Part shown: positions 18,203 to 27,902 of the stretch, in pieces
Position numbering within the stretch: the stretch's first letter is position 1
How the letters are laid out: every line of letters begins with the position of its first letter
Assembly (NCBI RefSeq): GCF_019084075.1
Contig: NZ_JAHREN010000001.1
Span: 248,001-312,000 of the forward strand
Reading direction: 5' to 3'
Source: Siccirubricoccus sp. G192
GTDB taxonomy: Bacteria; Pseudomonadota; Alphaproteobacteria; Acetobacterales; Acetobacteraceae
DNA length: 64,000 nucleotides
The notes under the pieces: generated by a model
What the model was told of the DNA's origin: nothing
What the model saw: the letters and a program-made list of their open reading frames with translations, nothing else
Database searches by the model: none
Position numbers and translations under genes: made by a program

Positions 18203-19101
18203 GCGGCGCCACCGTAGCGCAACCGGCCGATTCCGCGCCGATCTACCACAAGGCCGGCAGCCTCAGGCGGGAACGCCGCCGGGCGCTGATCGGCGCCTAT
18301 ATCGCGCTGGCGGTCTTCGTGGTGTTCTTCCTGACGCCGCCCTTCCACATGCTGATGACCAGCCTGAAGAGCAGCGCGGAGATCGCCGACCTTTCCGGCA
18401 ATCCCTGGATCGTCAGCCGCCCGACGCTGGAGAATTACTGGGCGCTGCTGAGCCAGGGCAGCTACCTGACGCATTTCGTCAACTCGGTCATGGTGACGGT
18501 CTGCGTCGTGGCGATCACCATGGTGATCTCGACCTTCGCCGCCTTCGCGCTGGCGCGCATGCGATTCTGGGGCAGCACGGCGCTCGCCACCGGCGTCTTC
18601 CTCACCTACCTGGTGCCGGAGACGCTGCTCTTCATCCCGCTGTTCCAGACCATCGGCGGCCTCGGGATGTACAACAACCTCTGGGCCATGGTGCTGCTCT
18701 ATCCGACGCTCACGGTGCCCTTCTGCACCTGGATCATGATCGGCTATTTCAGCTCCATCCCGAAGGAACTGGACGAGGCGGCGCTGATCGATGGCGCCAA
18801 CCATTTCCAGATGCTGTGGAAGATCTTCATTCCCGTGGCGCTGCCCGGCATCCTGGCGGCGACGATCTTCGCCTTCACCGTGTCCTGGGCGCAGTTCCTC
18901 TATCCACTCGCCTTCCTGGTGAGCTCGGACCAGATGGTGCTGACCGTCGGCATCATCTCCGACCTGATCCGCGGCGACACCTTCCAGTGGGGCATGATCA
19001 TGGCCGGCGCGCTGATGGCGGCGCTGCCGCCGCTGCTCGTCTATGCCTTCCTGATGGACTACTACATCGCCGGCCTCACCGCCGGCGCAACGAAAGGCTG
19101 A
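18199..19101 (+). CDS. Sugar ABC transporter permease 2 (MalG/UgpE type)
   Basis: A 300-aa partner permease with six predicted helices (first: [22 protein letters not shown]). It carries the family EAA loop [29 protein letters not shown] (cited in parts) and the preceding [12 protein letters not shown]. The start codon overlaps the stop of permease 1 (ATGA), so the two are translationally coupled and should be made in equal amounts. It is followed 13 bp later by the ATPase gene. Confidence 0.92.
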   Translation: MSGATVAQPADSAPIYHKAGSLRRERRRALIGAYIALAVFVVFFLTPPFHMLMTSLKSSAEIADLSGNPWIVSRPTLENYWALLSQGSYLTHFVNSVMVTVCVVAITMVISTFAAFALARMRFWGSTALATGVFLTYLVPETLLFIPLFQTIGGLGMYNNLWAMVLLYPTLTVPFCTWIMIGYFSSIPKELDEAALIDGANHFQMLWKIFIPVALPGILAATIFAFTVSWAQFLYPLAFLVSSDQMVLTVGIISDLIRGDTFQWGMIMAGALMAALPPLLVYAFLMDYYIAGLTAGATKG

Positions 19102-19114
19102 GGGGGCTTCCAGG

Positions 19115-20215
19115 ATGGCGCAGGTTTCGCTGCGGAAGATCGTCAAGGAATACGAAGGCGGCGTGCAGGCGGTGAAGGGCGTCGACCTGGAGATCGAGGA
19201 CCATGAATTCGTGGTGCTCGTCGGCCCCTCCGGCTGCGGCAAGTCCACCACCTTGCGGATGATCGCGGGGCTGGAGGAGATCACCGCCGGCGACATCGCG
19301 ATCGGCGGCCGGGTGGTGAACGACATCCCGCCTCGGGACCGCGACATCGCCATGGTGTTCCAGAACTACGCGCTCTATCCGCATATGAGCGTCTACGAGA
19401 ACATGGGCTTCGGCCTCACCCTGCGGAAATTCCCCAAGGACGAGATCCGCCGCCGGGTCGAGAATGCCGCCCGCATCCTCGATATCGGCAACCTGCTGGA
19501 CCGCAAGCCCAAGGCGCTGTCCGGCGGGCAGCGGCAGCGGGTGGCGATGGGCCGCGCCATCGTGCGCGACCCCAAGGTCTTCCTCTTCGACGAGCCGCTG
19601 TCCAACCTCGATGCCAAGCTGCGCGTGCAGATGCGCACCGAGATCAAGAAGGTGCACCAGACCGTCCGCACCACCACCGTCTATGTCACCCATGACCAGG
19701 TGGAGGCGATGACGCTCGCGGACCGCGTGGTGGTGATGAACCATGGCGTGATCGAGCAGGTGGGCCCGCCGCAGGACCTCTACCACCACCCCACCACCCG
19801 CTTCGTCGCCGGCTTCATCGGCAGCCCGGCGATGAACTTCATCCCGGCGCGGCTGGAGCAGGGCTCCGGCGCGCTGCGTCTGGCCCTGCCCGACAACATC
19901 GCCCTGCCGGTGCCGCCGGAGCGCACCCAGCGCTACACCCCCTATGTCGGCCGCGATCTGCTGCTCGGCATCCGCCCGGAACATCTCACCGAGGTGAAGG
20001 CCACCGGGAAGCAGAACATCGCCACATTCGAGGCCGCCCCCGAAGTGGTGGAGCCGATGGGGATGGAAACCCTGATCCATTTCTGGATCCAGGGCGCCGA
20101 GATCTGCGCCAAGCTCGACCCCGCCGTGCCGGCCGAGCCGGGCCGGAAGATGACCCTCGCCGTCGATCTCAACCAGATGCACCTGATCGACCCGGACTCC
20201 GGCCGGGTGCTGTAG
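19115..20215 (+). CDS. Sugar ABC transporter ATP-binding protein (UgpC/MsmX/MalK type)
   Basis: A 366-aa ATPase with Walker [10 protein letters not shown] (about residues 37-45), the Q-loop [15 protein letters not shown], the signature [16 protein letters not shown], Walker [13 protein letters not shown] and the switch His in YVTHDQVEA. The C-terminal TOBE/regulatory domain ([27 protein letters not shown]) is present, as expected for MalK-type subunits. It completes the importer encoded from 15821 onward. Confidence 0.94.
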   Translation: MAQVSLRKIVKEYEGGVQAVKGVDLEIEDHEFVVLVGPSGCGKSTTLRMIAGLEEITAGDIAIGGRVVNDIPPRDRDIAMVFQNYALYPHMSVYENMGFGLTLRKFPKDEIRRRVENAARILDIGNLLDRKPKALSGGQRQRVAMGRAIVRDPKVFLFDEPLSNLDAKLRVQMRTEIKKVHQTVRTTTVYVTHDQVEAMTLADRVVVMNHGVIEQVGPPQDLYHHPTTRFVAGFIGSPAMNFIPARLEQGSGALRLALPDNIALPVPPERTQRYTPYVGRDLLLGIRPEHLTEVKATGKQNIATFEAAPEVVEPMGMETLIHFWIQGAEICAKLDPAVPAEPGRKMTLAVDLNQMHLIDPDSGRVL

Positions 20216-20221
20216 CCGGCG

Positions 20222-20249
20222 CGCGGCAGGGGGATGGTCCCTTGCCGCG
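20222..20249. terminator. Stem-loop at the end of the sugar transporter operon
   Basis: An 11-12 bp stem (CGCGGCAGGGG against TCCCTTGCCGCG, with one or two G-U pairs) and a four-base loop begins 6 bp after the ATPase stop codon. No T-run follows, so it may act as a 3' end stabiliser or a weak terminator before the Ldh gene. Confidence 0.45.
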
Positions 20250-20326
20250 AACCTGCCCTGGATCAGGGACAGCGATTCACGCCCTCGGTGTTTCCACCCC
20301 GGACGATCGCAGTCTAGATTGCGCGG

Positions 20327-21412
20327 ATGGACACCAACGCCCCGGTGCTGATCGGCGCCGATACCCTCGAAGCCCTCATCGGCAAGATCTTCCAGGCCTC
20401 CGGCTGCGACGCGGCCGAGGCCGGGCGGATCGCCCACCATCTGCTCGGCGCCAACCTCGCCGGGCACGACAGCCATGGCGTGGTGCGGGTGCCGCGCTAT
20501 GTCGAATGGCAGCAGGCCGGCTATGTGGTGGCCGGGCAGCAGGCCGAGGTCGTCACCGATGGCGGCGCCTTCGCCGTGCTGGACGGGCATTACGGCTTCG
20601 GCCAGACCGTGGCGCCGCAGGCGACGGCGCTCGGCATCGAGCGGGCACAGCAGCATGGCACCGCCATCATCGCGCTGCGCAATGCCGGGCATATCGGCCG
20701 GGTCGGCGCCTATTCGGAACAGGCGCTCGCCGCCGGCCTCATCTCCATCCATTTCGTCAATGTCGCCGGCAGCGTGCTGGTGGCGCCCTTCGGCGGCACT
20801 GAGCGCCGCTTCTCCACCGCGCCCTTCTCGGTCGGCGTGCCGACCAGCCCGCCTGTCGTGCTGGACTTCGCCACCTCGCATGTCGCGGAGGGCAAGGTGC
20901 TGGTCGCCTCCAATGGCGGCAAGCCGCTGCCGGCGGATGCGCTGATCGAGCCGGATGGCACCCTCTCCGGCGACCCGCATACCCTTTATGGCCCCTATGA
21001 GCAGGTGGGGCCGCGCAGCCCGGCCAATGGGCTTGGCGCCATCCGCGCCTTCGGCGAGCACAAGGGCAGCGGCCTCGCCTTCATGTGCGAGATCCTGGCC
21101 GGCGCCTTCACCGGCGGCGGTTGCTCCGGCCCGGTGAATGCGCGCGGGCGGATCGCCAATGGCATGCTCTCGATCTTCATCTCGCCCCGGCATTTCGGCA
21201 CCGAGGCCGGATTCCGGCAGACCGCCGAGGACTACGTCGCCTGGGTGAAGTCCTGCCGGCCGAGCAAGCCCGGCGGCGAGGTGCTGGCCCCTGGCGAGCC
21301 CGAGGCGCGGCTGCGGGCGGAGCGCCTGGCCAAGGGCGTGCCGCTGCAGCCGGATACCTGGGCCTCCATCGTGCAATGCGCGCGCCGGCTCGGCGTGCGG
21401 GTGCCGAACTGA
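20327..21412 (+). CDS. Ldh family (malate/L-lactate-type) NAD(P)-dependent 2-hydroxyacid dehydrogenase
   Basis: A 361-aa member of the Ldh_2 fold, unrelated to classic lactate dehydrogenases. It has the HDSHGVVRVPRYV block near residues 47-59 with the catalytic His, AGHIGRVGAYSEQA, VPTSPPVVLDFATSHVAEGK and the EHKGSGLAFMCEILAGAFTGG nucleotide region. The family reduces or oxidises 2-oxo/2-hydroxy acids such as malate, ureidoglycolate, 2,3-diketogulonate or delta-1-piperideine-2-carboxylate. Its position just after a sugar-type importer hints at a sugar-acid role. Exact substrate not determinable. Confidence 0.88.
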   Translation: MDTNAPVLIGADTLEALIGKIFQASGCDAAEAGRIAHHLLGANLAGHDSHGVVRVPRYVEWQQAGYVVAGQQAEVVTDGGAFAVLDGHYGFGQTVAPQATALGIERAQQHGTAIIALRNAGHIGRVGAYSEQALAAGLISIHFVNVAGSVLVAPFGGTERRFSTAPFSVGVPTSPPVVLDFATSHVAEGKVLVASNGGKPLPADALIEPDGTLSGDPHTLYGPYEQVGPRSPANGLGAIRAFGEHKGSGLAFMCEILAGAFTGGGCSGPVNARGRIANGMLSIFISPRHFGTEAGFRQTAEDYVAWVKSCRPSKPGGEVLAPGEPEARLRAERLAKGVPLQPDTWASIVQCARRLGVRVPN

Positions 21413-21417
21413 GCCCA

Positions 21418-22140
21418 ATGGCGGAGCCCGCCGCGCTCCGCTACCGCCGTTACGCGGCGCTGCGCGGGCGCATCCTCACCGCCGCCGCGCAGCGCATCCC
21501 GCTGGCCAGCCTGGCGCAGCAGGCGCGCGCGCTCTCGCTCTGGGATGGCAAGCAGGTGGCGCCGGGGGACGAGTTGCAGCTTGCCCTGGTCTTCGACCTT
21601 GGCGTGCTCGACCCGCTGGGCGGCCATGGCCGCGGCATCGACCGCCAGGCCAAGGCCGCGCCGCCGCCACCGGAGGGCGAGGAGGCGCGGATGCTGGCGG
21701 CCTTGCAGGCTGCCGAATTCGGTCTGTTCCGCCTGCACGGCCCGCATCCCGAGGGCGGCGTGGCGGCCGCGACCTTCCCGGAGGCCGCGCCGCTGCAACT
21801 CTGGGACAGCCATCTCGGCGCCCGGCCGCCCGGCACCCTGGTCGGCGCCCGGATCGCCTGGCCTGAGCCGGATCTCGCCATGACCTGCGGCGCCGTGGTG
21901 CCGGTGGATGCGGCGGTGCTGGAACGCCTGCTGCTCGGCACCCCGCCGGGGCGTGGCCCGGTGGTGCCCCGGCATCCGGCGGCGGATGATGCGCTGGCGG
22001 TGGCGCGGCTGCTGGAGGAACCGGCGGCGCGGCTCCGCCTCGGCAGCCTGCCGCGGACCCCGGGCTTTGCGGCGCTGGTCTATCGCGCAGCGATCGACCG
22101 CGGCCTGGTAGGGCCCGTGCCGGGACGAAGCCCAGGCTGA
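21418..22140 (+). CDS. Uncharacterised 240-aa protein
   Basis: The ATG lies 5 bp after the Ldh stop, so the gene is almost certainly co-transcribed with it. No family is recognised. The product is soluble, rich in Ala/Pro/Arg, without signal peptide or membrane helices. The N-terminal half looks helical (LRYRRYAALRGRILTAAAQR), and the middle contains an acidic/aromatic stretch (LALVFDLGVLDPLGGHGRGID). It ends convergently 16 bp from tlpA. A hypothetical protein restricted to Acetobacteraceae is the likeliest status. Confidence 0.7.
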   Translation: MAEPAALRYRRYAALRGRILTAAAQRIPLASLAQQARALSLWDGKQVAPGDELQLALVFDLGVLDPLGGHGRGIDRQAKAAPPPPEGEEARMLAALQAAEFGLFRLHGPHPEGGVAAATFPEAAPLQLWDSHLGARPPGTLVGARIAWPEPDLAMTCGAVVPVDAAVLERLLLGTPPGRGPVVPRHPAADDALAVARLLEEPAARLRLGSLPRTPGFAALVYRAAIDRGLVGPVPGRSPG

Positions 22141-22156
22141 AGCCGGGTGGCGGGGA

Positions 22157-22753
22157 TCAGGTGCGCTCCTGCTCCGGCACGGCGCCCGGCCCCACCAGCC
22201 GCCGGATGGCAGCCAGCATCTCCGGCTTGTCCCATTCCGCCGCGCCTTCCAGCCGTGCCCGCTCGCGCCCCTCGCGGTCGAGGATGAGGCTGGTGGGCAG
22301 GCCCCGCACCCCCAGCGCCCGCTGCGCCGCCCCCCTGGGGTCGAGCCAGAGGCCGAGATGCCGGATACCCCGCTCCCGATAGAAGGGCTCCACCTGCGCC
22401 TTGCCGCCGCGGTCCGAGGAAAGCGCCAGCACCACCACGCCCTCCGCCGCCAACGCCGCCTGGGCGCGGTCGAGCGCCGGCATTTCGGCGACGCAGGGCG
22501 GGCACCAGGTGGCCCAGAGGTTGATGACCAGGCCGCGGCCGGCGAAATCCGCCAGGCCATGCGGCTTGCCCTCGGCATCGGTGAAGGCGAGATCGGGCAC
22601 CGGGCGCGGCGGGCTTTCCACCAGCCGGCCCGGCGAGGCGGCGCGCGCTTGCCCGGCGTCGAGCCCCGCCTGTAGGGTCCCGGCCGCCGCCAGGGCCAAG
22701 CCCCTTGCCAGCAGGCCCCGGCGCGAACCAGGCAGCAGAGAAAGCGGAAGCAT
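22157..22753 (-). CDS. TlpA/ResA-type periplasmic thiol-disulfide oxidoreductase
   Basis: A 198-aa thioredoxin-fold protein. A twin-arginine-like leader ([16 protein letters not shown]) ends near residue 38. The AhpC/TSA-type thioredoxin domain has the active site WCPPC at residues 83-87 within [17 protein letters not shown] and the cis-Pro block [12 protein letters not shown]. Such proteins reduce disulfides of cytochrome c apoproteins or copper-binding proteins in the periplasm. The ATG is only one base from the GTG start of the divergent argH. A tlpA-like gene beside argH-lptM-lysA is a recurring alphaproteobacterial arrangement. Confidence 0.9.
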   Translation of the reverse strand: MLPLSLLPGSRRGLLARGLALAAAGTLQAGLDAGQARAASPGRLVESPPRPVPDLAFTDAEGKPHGLADFAGRGLVINLWATWCPPCVAEMPALDRAQAALAAEGVVVLALSSDRGGKAQVEPFYRERGIRHLGLWLDPRGAAQRALGVRGLPTSLILDREGRERARLEGAAEWDKPEMLAAIRRLVGPGAVPEQERT

Positions 22754-22754
22754 C

Positions 22755-24137
22755 GTGTCCAGGAACCTCCAATGGGGCGGCCGTTTCACCGAGGGGCCCT
22801 CGGCCATCATGCGGGCGATCAATGCCTCGATCGGCTTCGACCGCAAGCTCTGGCGGCAGGATATCCAGGGCAGCCTCGCCCATGCCGCCATGCTGCGCCA
22901 TGTGGGGATCATCTCGGCTGAGGACGAGGCCGCGATCAAATCCGGCCTCGACAGCATCGCCGCGCGCATCGAGGCAGGTGAATTCCCCTGGGACGAGGGC
23001 CTCGAAGACATCCACATGAATATCGAGGCGCGGCTGACCGAGGGCATCGGCGAGGCCGGCAAGCGCCTGCATACCGGCCGCAGCCGCAACGACCAGGTGG
23101 CGCTGGACCTCAGGCTCTGGGTGCGCGACGCGATCGATGGCCTCACCGGCCAGGTCGAGGACGTGATGCGCGCCCTGGTGGCCCGCGCCGAGGAGCATGC
23201 CGACACGGTGATGCCAGGTTTCACGCATCTCCAGCCGGCCCAGCCCGTGACCTTCGGCCACCATCTGCTGGCCTATGTCGAGATGCTGTCGCGCGACCGC
23301 GGCCGCCTGCTGGATTGCCGGGCGCGGCTGAACGAGAGCCCGCTCGGCGCCGCCGCCCTGGCCGGCACCGGCTTCCCGATCGACCGCCACAGGACCGCGC
23401 AGGCGCTGGGTTTCGCGGGGCCGACGCGGAACAGCCTGGACAGCGTGGCGTCGCGCGATTTCGCCGCCGAGTTCCTCTTCGCCTGCGCCATGTGCGGCAC
23501 GCATCTCTCGCGTTTCGCCGAGGAGGTGGTGATCTGGACCAATCCCTATTTCGGCTTCGTGAAACTCTCCGATGCCTTCACCACCGGCAGCAGCATCATG
23601 CCGCAGAAGCGCAACCCCGATGCCGCCGAACTGGTGCGCGGCAAGACCGGGCGGATGAATGGCGCGCTGGTCGGGCTGCTCACCGTGATGAAGGGCCTGG
23701 CGCTCACCTATTTCAAGGACATGCAGGAGGACAAGGAGGGCGTCTTCGATGCCGCCGAGAGCCTGACCCTCTGCCTCGCCGCCATGGCCGGCATGGTGCG
23801 CGACATGCGACCGGACGCCGCACGGCTGAAGGCAGCGGCCGGTGCCGGCTTCTCCACCGCGACCGACCTGGCGGACTGGCTGGTGCGCGAGTTGCGGATG
23901 CCCTTCCGCGACGCGCACCATGTCACCGGCCGGCTGGTGGCGGCGGCCGAGGCCCGCGGCTGCGACCTGGCCGGGCTGCCGCTGGCCAAGATGCAGGCGG
24001 TGGAGCCGCGCATCACCCAGGCGGTCTTCGGCGTGCTGACGGTGGAGGCCTCGGTGGCGTCGCGCACCAGCTATGGCGGCACGGCGCCGGAGAATGTGCG
24101 GCGCATGGCCGCCGAATGGCGGGAGCGCCTGGCATGA
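22755..24137 (+). CDS. argH: Argininosuccinate lyase
   Basis: Last step of arginine biosynthesis: argininosuccinate to arginine and fumarate. The 460-aa protein opens with [16 protein letters not shown] (GTG start), has the [17 protein letters not shown] substrate motif and the fumarase/lyase signature [10 protein letters not shown] at about residues 278-287 with the flexible catalytic loop. Length is normal. The GTG at 22755 is chosen because QWGGRF is the conserved N-terminus. The stop overlaps the next start by 4 bp (ATGA). Confidence 0.96.
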   Translation: MSRNLQWGGRFTEGPSAIMRAINASIGFDRKLWRQDIQGSLAHAAMLRHVGIISAEDEAAIKSGLDSIAARIEAGEFPWDEGLEDIHMNIEARLTEGIGEAGKRLHTGRSRNDQVALDLRLWVRDAIDGLTGQVEDVMRALVARAEEHADTVMPGFTHLQPAQPVTFGHHLLAYVEMLSRDRGRLLDCRARLNESPLGAAALAGTGFPIDRHRTAQALGFAGPTRNSLDSVASRDFAAEFLFACAMCGTHLSRFAEEVVIWTNPYFGFVKLSDAFTTGSSIMPQKRNPDAAELVRGKTGRMNGALVGLLTVMKGLALTYFKDMQEDKEGVFDAAESLTLCLAAMAGMVRDMRPDAARLKAAAGAGFSTATDLADWLVRELRMPFRDAHHVTGRLVAAAEARGCDLAGLPLAKMQAVEPRITQAVFGVLTVEASVASRTSYGGTAPENVRRMAAEWRERLA

Positions 24138-24307
24138 GGCGCGCCCTGCCGGCGCTGCTGGCGCTCGCCCTGCTGGCGCCGCTGGTGGCCTGCGGCCGGG
24201 CCGGGCCGCCGCGCCGGCCGGGGCCGCCGGAGGCGATCACCTATCCCCGCGCCTATCCGGCGCCCGATCCCCTGCCGCCCGCCGCGCCGCCGCCCGCGGC
24301 ACGGTGA
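24134..24307 (+). CDS. lptM: LptM-like small lipoprotein (LPS translocon maturation)
   Basis: A 57-aa lipoprotein. Signal peptide and lipobox LLAPLVACG place the acylated Cys at about residue 20, and the short mature part, rich in Pro, starts CGRAGPP, the usual CG..GPL/PP opening of this family. LptM (formerly YifL) assists LptD assembly in Escherichia coli. The gene sits immediately after argH with a 4-bp overlap, the conserved place for this family upstream of lysA. In this window two receptor genes separate it from lysA. Confidence 0.85.
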   Translation: MRRALPALLALALLAPLVACGRAGPPRRPGPPEAITYPRAYPAPDPLPPAAPPPAAR

Positions 24308-24397
24308 TCCGGCGGGGCATTGGCATCGCCCCTGCACTTCATGCCACCCTTGCGCTTACAGCCGGCAGCCAAGCCGGCAGGCACAGGGAGCCGAAGC

Positions 24398-25414
24398 ATG
24401 ACGGAGAACCACCGCCCCGCCGCCCGCCACCTGCCGCGGCGGGACGCATTGCGCCTCGCCGCGGCAGGTCTCACTGCCGGCCTGGCCACCCCCGGCCTGG
24501 CGCGGGCGCAGCGCGGAGCCTGGCCGACCGGGCCGGTGCGCTTCATCGGCATCTTTCCGCCGGGCGGCGGCACCGACATCCTCTCGCGCATCTGGTGCCA
24601 CAGGATCGGCGAGATCTCCGGCCAGCAATTCATCGTCGAGAACCGCAGCGGCTCGGCTGGGAATGTCGGCACCGAGGCGATTGCCCGCGCGCCGGCGGAT
24701 GGCAATACCATCGGCCTCGCCAGCGTGGCGCCGCTCGGCATCTCGCCGACGCTCTACAGCAGCCTGCCCTTCAACGTGAACCGGGACTTCACCTATGTCT
24801 CCGGCCTATGGCAATTGCCGAACCTGCTGATCGTCAACAACGACGTCCCGGCGCGGACCGTGCCGGAGCTGATCGCCCTGCTGAAGGAAAACCCGGGCAA
24901 ATACGCCTATGCCTCCTCCGGCTCCGGCACCACGGTGCATCTCTCGGGCGAGATGTTCAAATCCCTGGCCGGGCTCGACATCCTGCACGTGCCCTATCGC
25001 GGCGGCGCGCCGGCGCATATCGACCTGCTGGCCGGGCGCGTGCACATGATCTTCGACAATATCCCGCAGGGCCTGGCCTCGGCGCGCGAGGGCAAGGTGC
25101 GGGCGCTCGCCGTCACCGGCGCCGAGCGCAGCCCGCAGGCGCCCGAGATCCCGACCATGGCGGAATTCCTGCCGGGCTTCGAGATCACCTCCTGGGGCGG
25201 CGTCATGGGCCCCGCCGGCCTGCCGCAGCCGATGGTGGAGCGGCTTTCCGCGCTGACGAAGCAGGCGCTGGAAAGCCCGGACCTGGTCACGAAATTCCGC
25301 GACAACGGCGCGACCACCTGGTGGACCACGCCGGAGGAGCTGGCGGAATTCCGCCGGCAGAACGAGGCTGCCTTCGCGCCGCTGATCCGGGCTTCCGGGG
25401 CGCGGGTGGATTAA
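24398..25414 (+). CDS. Bug/TctC-family tripartite tricarboxylate transporter receptor (copy 1)
   Basis: A 338-aa periplasmic solute receptor. The twin-arginine leader (RRDALRLAAAGLTAG) is cleaved after ARAQ. The mature part has the Bug hallmarks VRFIGIFPPGGGTDILSR, VENRSGSAGN and VPYRGGAPAHIDLLAGRV, which line the carboxylate pocket. The family binds small carboxylates, aromatic acids, amino acids or nicotinate. No TctA/TctB membrane genes are nearby, typical of the many orphan Bug receptors in Acetobacteraceae and Burkholderiales. It pairs with a closely similar copy 63 bp downstream. Confidence 0.92.
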   Translation: MTENHRPAARHLPRRDALRLAAAGLTAGLATPGLARAQRGAWPTGPVRFIGIFPPGGGTDILSRIWCHRIGEISGQQFIVENRSGSAGNVGTEAIARAPADGNTIGLASVAPLGISPTLYSSLPFNVNRDFTYVSGLWQLPNLLIVNNDVPARTVPELIALLKENPGKYAYASSGSGTTVHLSGEMFKSLAGLDILHVPYRGGAPAHIDLLAGRVHMIFDNIPQGLASAREGKVRALAVTGAERSPQAPEIPTMAEFLPGFEITSWGGVMGPAGLPQPMVERLSALTKQALESPDLVTKFRDNGATTWWTTPEELAEFRRQNEAAFAPLIRASGARVD

Positions 25415-25476
25415 CCGCCCGCTTTCCGCGCCCAATGCCAAAACCCGGCTGCAGCGCCGGGAGGGAGGAGACAGGA

Positions 25477-26488
25477 ATGACGAATACAAACCCCATCATC
25501 CCTGGCCTGACGAGGCCGCTCTCGCGCCGTGGCGCACTCACGCTCGCCGCCGGCCTCGCCGCGCCGCTGCCGCTGCGCGCGCAAGGGGGTGAGTGGCCGA
25601 ATCACCCGGTGCGCTACATCAACCCCTACCCGCCGGGCGGGCCGACCGACACGCTGTCGCGCATCTGGTGCGCGCGCATGAGCGAGATCGCCGGCCAGCA
25701 ATTCGTGGTGGAGAACCGCTCAGGCTCCGGCGGCAATGTCGGCGCGGATGCGATCGCCAAATCCACGCCGGATGGCTACACCATCGGCCTCGGCGGCATC
25801 GCCTCCCATGCCATCGCGCCGACGCTCTATCCCAGCCTGCCCTTCGATCCGGCGAAGGACTTCACCTTCGTCGGCGGCTTGTGGCAATTGCCCAACCTGC
25901 TGGCGGTGAACCTGGAGATCCCGGCGCGCACGGTGCCGGAGTTGATCGCGCTGCTGAAGGCGAACCCCGGCAAATACACCTTCGGCTCGGCCGGAGCGGG
26001 GACGACGCTGCATCTCTCGGGGGGAGATGTTCAAGCAGCTTGCCGGGGTGGACATGGTGCATGTGCCCTATCGCGGCAGCGCGCCGGCGCAGCTCGACCT
26101 GGTGGCCGGGCGCGTCTCCATGATGTTCGACAACATCCCGGGCACCCTGGCGCTGTCGCGGGAGGGCAGGGTGCGGCCGCTCGCCGTCACTTCCGCGAAG
26201 CGCAGCCCGGTGGCACCGGATATCCCGTCGCTCTCCGAATTCCTGCCCGGCTTCGACGTGGTCTCCTGGACCTGCCTGACCGGGCCGGCCGGGCTGCCGC
26301 CGGCGATGGTCTCCCGCATGTCGGCGCTGTCGAAGCAGGCGCTGGAGAGCCCGCAGGTCATCCGTGCCTATAAGGACCTCGGCGCCAGCCCCTGGTGGAC
26401 CTCGCCGGAGGAGATCGTCAGCTACCGCGCGGCGCAGCAGGCGCGGCTGGCGCCGCTCATCCGCGCCTCGGGCGCCACGGTGAACTGA
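25477..26488 (+). CDS. Bug/TctC-family receptor (copy 2), frameshifted as assembled
   Basis: Tandem paralogue of the preceding gene, with long shared stretches (GLWQLPNLL, PARTVPELIALLK, VPYRGSAPAQLDLVAGRV). Leader SRRGALTLAAGLAAPLPLRAQ. The frame is lost at a G6 run (26019-26024): the text HLSG-EMFKQLAG of the paralogue appears only if one G is removed. Corrected length is 336 aa, almost equal to copy 1. A sequencing error is likely. The ribosome site GGAGGAG precedes the ATG at 25477. Confidence 0.85.
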
Positions 26489-26492
26489 CGGA

Positions 26493-26519
26493 GCCGGCCC
26501 GGCCTGTTCGCGGGCCGGC
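26493..26519. terminator. Hairpin between tctC copy 2 and lysA
   Basis: A 9-bp stem (GCCGGCCCG / CGGGCCGGC) with a nine-base loop begins 4 bp after the receptor stop. No T-run follows. It may separate the inserted receptor genes from lysA, but a terminator role is only a guess. Confidence 0.4.
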
Positions 26520-26543
26520 CATGGCCGCGCTATGATGGGGGGG

Positions 26544-27902
26544 ATGGCCAATACCGCTCCCGCCGCCTCCCGTGCCGAATCCGGCGACCCCTCCTTCGCC
26601 GAGCTGATCGCCGCCCGGCCGCACCTCTCGCTGCATGCCCTGGACGGGCTGGTGGTGGAGGAAGTGCCGCTCGCCCGCATCGCCGCCGTCGCCGGCACGC
26701 CCGCCTGGGTCTATTCCGCCGGCACGCTCCGCCGCCGCGCCCGTAGCCTGCGGGCGGCGCTGGCAGGGGCGGGGCTCAGCGCCTCCGTGCACTACGCGGT
26801 CAAGGCCAATACCAACCTGGCCGTGCTGCGGGTGCTGGCCGGCGAGGGGCTCGGCGCCGATGTGGTGAGCGAGGGCGGATTGCGCGCCGCCCGCGCCGCT
26901 GGCATCCCCGCCTCGGCCATCGTCTTCTCCGGCGTCGGCAAGACAGAGCGGGAGATGCGCCTCGCCCTCGCCGAGGACATCCTGCAGATCAATGCCGAAA
27001 GCGCCGAGGAGATCGAGGCGCTCTCGGCGCTTGCCGCCGGCATGGGCCGGGTCGCGCGCGTCGCGCTGCGGGTGAACCCGGATGTCGATGCCGGAACCCA
27101 TGCCAAGATCACCACCGGCCGGTCGGAGAACAAATTCGGCGTGGCCATCGCCGATGCCCCGGGCCTCTATGCCCGCATGGCGGCGCTGCCGGGGATCGAG
27201 CCGGTGGGCGTGGCGGTGCATATCGGCAGCCAGATCACCTCCGGCATGGCGCCCTACCGCGCCGCCTATACCCGGCTCGCGGAACTGGTGCGGGCGCTCC
27301 GCGCCGCCGGCCTGCCGGTGCTGCGGGTGGATTGCGGCGGCGGCCTCGGCATCCCCTACCGGGACGAGCCGGCGCCCCTGCCGGAGGCCCTGGCCGGCGC
27401 CATCAAGGCGACGCTGGGCGATCTCGGCCTGCCGGTGATGCTGGAGCCCGGCCGCTGGATCGCCGGGCCGGCGGGGGTGCTGCTGGCCTCCGTGGTGATG
27501 CAGAAGCAAGGTGCGGAACGCCGCTTCCTGGTGCTGGACGCCGCCATGAACGACCTGATCCGCCCCGCCATGTACGAGGCCTGGCATGGCATCCTGCCGG
27601 TCTCCCCGGTGGCCGCGGTGGCGCCGCAGGGCCCGGCCGATGTGGTGGGGCCGGTCTGCGAAACCGGTGACACCTTCGCCCGGGGCCGCGCGTTGCCCAT
27701 GCTGCAGCCGGGCGAATTGGTCGCTTTCCTGGATGCCGGAGCCTATGGTGCCGTCATGAGCAGCACCTACAACATGCGCCCCCTGGCCGCCGAGGTGCTG
27801 GTGGACGGCGCCCGCTTCGCCGTGGTGCGGGACCGCCAGGATGTGGCGGCGCTGCTCGCCGGCCAGCGCCTGCCGCATTGGCTCGCGGAGGGCGCTCCCT
27901 GA
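26544..27902 (+). CDS. lysA: Diaminopimelate decarboxylase
   Basis: PLP-dependent fold-type III enzyme making L-lysine from meso-diaminopimelate. In 452 aa it shows the PLP-binding YAVKANTN (Lys near residue 87), HIGSQIT, the phosphate-binding DCGGGLGIPY, EPGRWIAGPAG and the cross-subunit catalytic Cys in VCETGDTFARG. I use the ATG of MANTAPAAS; in-frame ATGs at 26532 and 26535 are alternatives. The G-run directly before 26544 makes the start uncertain. It is followed by the TIGR02302 gene with overlapping stop and start. Confidence 0.95.
   Translation: MANTAPAASRAESGDPSFAELIAARPHLSLHALDGLVVEEVPLARIAAVAGTPAWVYSAGTLRRRARSLRAALAGAGLSASVHYAVKANTNLAVLRVLAGEGLGADVVSEGGLRAARAAGIPASAIVFSGVGKTEREMRLALAEDILQINAESAEEIEALSALAAGMGRVARVALRVNPDVDAGTHAKITTGRSENKFGVAIADAPGLYARMAALPGIEPVGVAVHIGSQITSGMAPYRAAYTRLAELVRALRAAGLPVLRVDCGGGLGIPYRDEPAPLPEALAGAIKATLGDLGLPVMLEPGRWIAGPAGVLLASVVMQKQGAERRFLVLDAAMNDLIRPAMYEAWHGILPVSPVAAVAPQGPADVVGPVCETGDTFARGRALPMLQPGELVAFLDAGAYGAVMSSTYNMRPLAAEVLVDGARFAVVRDRQDVAALLAGQRLPHWLAEGAP

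Noticed and set aside
19076..21418. Minus-strand frame of about 780 codons opposite the ATPase and Ldh genes
   Set aside because: No family text; both plus-strand genes are complete and conserved.
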